Assembly (NCBI GenBank): GCA_902728285.1 | Contig: CACVBU010000977.1 | Span: forward strand, 124,001 to 188,000 | Source of the DNA: Clytia hemisphaerica | Lineage: Eukaryota > Cnidaria > Hydrozoa > Leptothecata > Clytiidae | Reading direction: 5' to 3' | DNA: 64,000 nt | Shown: positions 59,400-64,000 of the stretch, in pieces | Position numbering within the stretch: the stretch's first letter is position 1 | Layout of the letters: each line of letters opens with the position of its first letter | Notes under the pieces: model-generated | The model's input: only the letters and a program-made list of their open reading frames with translations | Database searches by the model: none | What the model was told of the DNA's origin: nothing | Made by a program: the position numbers and the translations under genes

Positions 59400-59895
59400 A
59401 ATACGTATTCTTTTTAACTTCTATTTTAAATGCTTTCAGGAACATTCTTTATCCATTTTGAATATAAAAATCACAAAAACTACAAAAACTCCCTTCGTGC
59501 ATTTTCTATTGTCTCCTCCCTGACCATGTTGGATTCAAGGATTTCACTACAGCTGGTTTGAATTCCCAGTTTGTTCAGCTGATTTTTGTAAGATTACAAA
59601 GCCACGACCTTGTTTTTGAAACTTTTGTTTTTGAGAGAATCTTTGACCGTTAGGTGAATTTTAAACAGTAATACTACTAAGGGATTAAAATGGTAGTTTT
59701 TCCATTATTTTTAGCGATTTTATCTTTTTCAATTTTCTAAAAAAAACGTAAACAAAAAATATAAAATATTTAAAATCTTTTTCTAGATAAAAGATAATTT
59801 TATGAAAAATAATTTACAAGAAATTTTTCTAAGTAGTTGTTAGGGCGTTAGTGAGTGGTGTTGAAGTTTGCGCCCGATGTGGGTGGAGGAGGCAC
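59400..59895. other. Convergent intergenic stretch
   Basis: About 510 bp separate the stop of the plus-strand coiled-coil gene from the stop of the minus-strand cathepsin gene. It holds both 3' UTRs. I see no clear polyadenylation hexamer assignable to either. Confidence 0.4.
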
Positions 59896-59899
59896 TCAT

Positions 59900-61868
<1,969 letters not shown>

Positions 61869-61890
61869 TCGAACTTCAAGTGATCTGAGC

Positions 61891-61898
61891 TTTTTATA
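61891..61898 (-). promoter_or_regulatory. TATA box of the cathepsin L gene
   Basis: TATAAAAA on the minus strand at 61898-61891, followed by GCTCAGATCACTTG. Transcription would start about 30 bp on, near 61868, matching the inferred first untranslated exon. It is the only gene here with a convincing TATA box. Confidence 0.7.
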
Positions 61899-61909
61899 CT
61901 TTTTCCCCT

Positions 61910-64000
61910 CATTTCTCTCGATCCGAAATCAGATCACAACACAATCACATGATGCCGGAGTCATCTTTCAAACGGTATGTGTAAACAGCCAATCAGATGA
62001 CAGATTCAGTGTGTATTGATCAATCAAAACAAGGGATCCAATTACCATGGGACCAATCAAAACACAGGAAATGGTTGACCATGTGACTCGTGTTCAAAAG
62101 AAGTGAAACAAACTCGTGATTTAGCATACCGTTGGCAAATTTCAAAACACTTGACATTTTAATAGACTCGTTTTTTGAGAATCTCATATTTTTGTCATGT
62201 GACGAAAATATAAGAAGTCATCAGAAAAGCAATAAAATCATGAGGGATAATATATGGCGCAATTCAAGCAACCAAATATTTCCCGACATACGTGACATGG
62301 GACACATTAGACATTCAACTATAGGATTTACTTTCCTTACATAGTCACCATTTGGAAGTAATGTCGCTTACCACAATCATTTGGAAAATCGAAATCCACA
62401 AAAAAATCAATGTTAGAAATGTTGGTTGAAAAGAATTCAAAATCCAAATCTACATGATGATATGAGTGTGTGGGAAAGTTCATTGCGAAGAGAGAGCTTT
62501 GTTTCCATTAATTCCTCGAGACATTACATTGAGAATTATATAAGTAAGATGAAATAATCTCTAACAATCTACAAGGCAATAAAACATACAATGCCTGAAA
62601 TTTGAGTCTCAAATTTATCAACACTTCTCTAATTTCAAATTTGCAAGTCTACGAAGTAAAAGGCAACTGTGGTTCTAAATTTGAAACGACACTTTCAATT
62701 CTGGCATACATGTACTAAATTCAGTATCTTGAAAATTTTAGAAATTTCAGGAGTCAAATTGCAATGTAGGGCGGTTAAATTTCTAATTGACATTTCGACA
62801 TCCCCTTATTACTAAAAATGTCTTTGGAAAAAGGTCACGAGCGTATTTGAAGCAAAAATCTTTAAAAACTGATTTTTGCTGATACCCTCCTCTGTGAAGG
62901 TACACAATAGTTAATCCTATTCGTTAGGCTCCCATCATCTTTGTTTTCTTGAAAAATAAACGACCCTTAGACTAGTAATCGAAAATACAAGGGCATACGG
63001 AAAAAGCATGATATTGATGCTGCAAAAATTCTATCTTTCTGATGAATGAATGCAAAAAATCAATATTTGACGATATTAAGTTGTGTAATTTGTGGTTTTA
63101 AAAGGGATGCGGGGACTTAAGAAATGAACAAACTAATTTGTTATTTTGATCGATAGAAATCACTATGCACTTTCAGCTACAAAATCCAGAAAAAATCCAT
63201 AATCCTAATCCAACACAAAATAAAGTCATACAATTAAACAAACACCTTAAATGATTAAATAACTTCAACCACCCTTCTTTGGGTTAGCATCAGCCGTTCT
63301 TTGCTTTGGTAGATTTTATAATCATTTACATGAAAACTGACTGGTTGATAGCTTTAACTGGCTTTAAATCTGCCGAGTTGTTTTCAGGAATGGGTTTCAT
63401 TTGGAGAAAGATCCTGGTATTTTTCACCGGTTTAATTAAAATTCCCCACTCTTTATTTTCTACAAGGAACGTCTGCAAAAATATTATCATGATATTGTGT
63501 CATGATGATTTTTTGTGGGGAGAATTTGTTTGTTCTTGTGTGTGAGGGGAAACCATGAAAGTCACATGTTAAACACATAAATAAACATGAAATTGTAAAG
63601 CTCTTGAAGGGTCGACGAGATTCAAGTAGAATGTTCTAATATAGTTAAGTGAGATCGTAACTTTATACGAATTAGTAAAAGATTCGGTTGTTTTGTTGAA
63701 CGATCTTTTGAACAACAATAAATTAAAATTAAATTAAATTTTGAAGATCTGAAATGCTGTCTATTGAAGAAAAAATGATTCTTACAATTTTAAAGATTTG
63801 ACAAAATCTGATCACCTTGTTCGCCAACAAAAAACCTGACGAAGAAAGGTTCAAAAATTCAAATTCTAACTCAGACGTAGATAATTTTGGGTGAAATTAG
63901 ATTGAGTTAATTTTTCAATACATCAGCATCGTGTTGAAATATGAAGGGACATGAACATGATATTAAGGCAACATTTTTCATGGCCTTAGAATGTCCAAAT
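61910..64000. other. Upstream flank and window end, no gene seen
   Basis: 61930-62110 holds repeated CAATCA and GACCAATCAAAA blocks (61989, 62023, 62051), which could be CCAAT-type upstream elements for cathepsin L. The rest is AT-rich; the frames at 62132-62344 and 63306-63545 have no support as exons. Confidence 0.4.

Noticed and set aside
63306-63545. 79-codon hydrophobic frame at the window end
   Set aside because: It starts from a non-ATG codon in the listing, has no acceptor before it, and shows biased Phe/Ile content expected from AT-rich DNA.

Overview
This is animal nuclear DNA: AT-rich, intron-rich and crowded with small transposable elements. There is no bacterial gene organisation. 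Genes have GT/AG introns with protein phase kept across the junctions. The gene content (two ciliary proteins, a SIX-domain homeobox gene, a cathepsin L with a 5'UTR intron) and the elements (a CR1/Jockey-like LINE, BEL/Pao remnants, dozens of hairpin MITEs) suggest an early-branching metazoan. A cnidarian is my best guess, but that is inference.

Layout. 1-11.2 kb is almost all repeats: a deleted LINE relic inside a CAGTG-type DNA transposon, a three-level nested repeat, a foldback element, a BEL/Pao tail with an LTR, and TA-flanked MITEs rich in G runs. One isolated signal-peptide exon lies at 5.5-5.7 kb. At 11.9-18.5 kb (minus) is a four-exon homeobox gene joining a SIX domain to a homeodomain with a TALE-like three-residue insertion. 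At 21.1-27.5 kb (minus) is TMEM231 (seven exons, 303 aa, complete), followed after about 0.5 kb by CFAP418/C8orf37 (28.0-30.2 kb, minus). Both are linked to cilia: TMEM231 acts in the transition-zone MKS/tectonic complex and CFAP418 in photoreceptor and ciliary function.

30.5-45.8 kb is a second repeat-dominated block. It holds a long inverted repeat carrying a 2.3 kb insertion, a 2.2 kb element with an unrecognised ORF, and a decayed LINE that landed in the middle of a hairpin MITE and later took a G-rich MITE of its own. A 21-bp tandem array follows at 45.7 kb.

46.4-52.2 kb (minus) holds a zinc-motif gene of unknown function with at least six exons, whose exons join in phase 0. 55.9-59.4 kb (plus) holds an 848-aa coiled-coil protein gene. 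It is convergent with a complete cathepsin L-like cysteine protease gene (59.9-61.5 kb, minus; TATA promoter near 61.9 kb). 62-64 kb shows nothing supportable.

Gene structures were built by hand from splice sites, reading phase and recalled family similarity. No alignment could be run.
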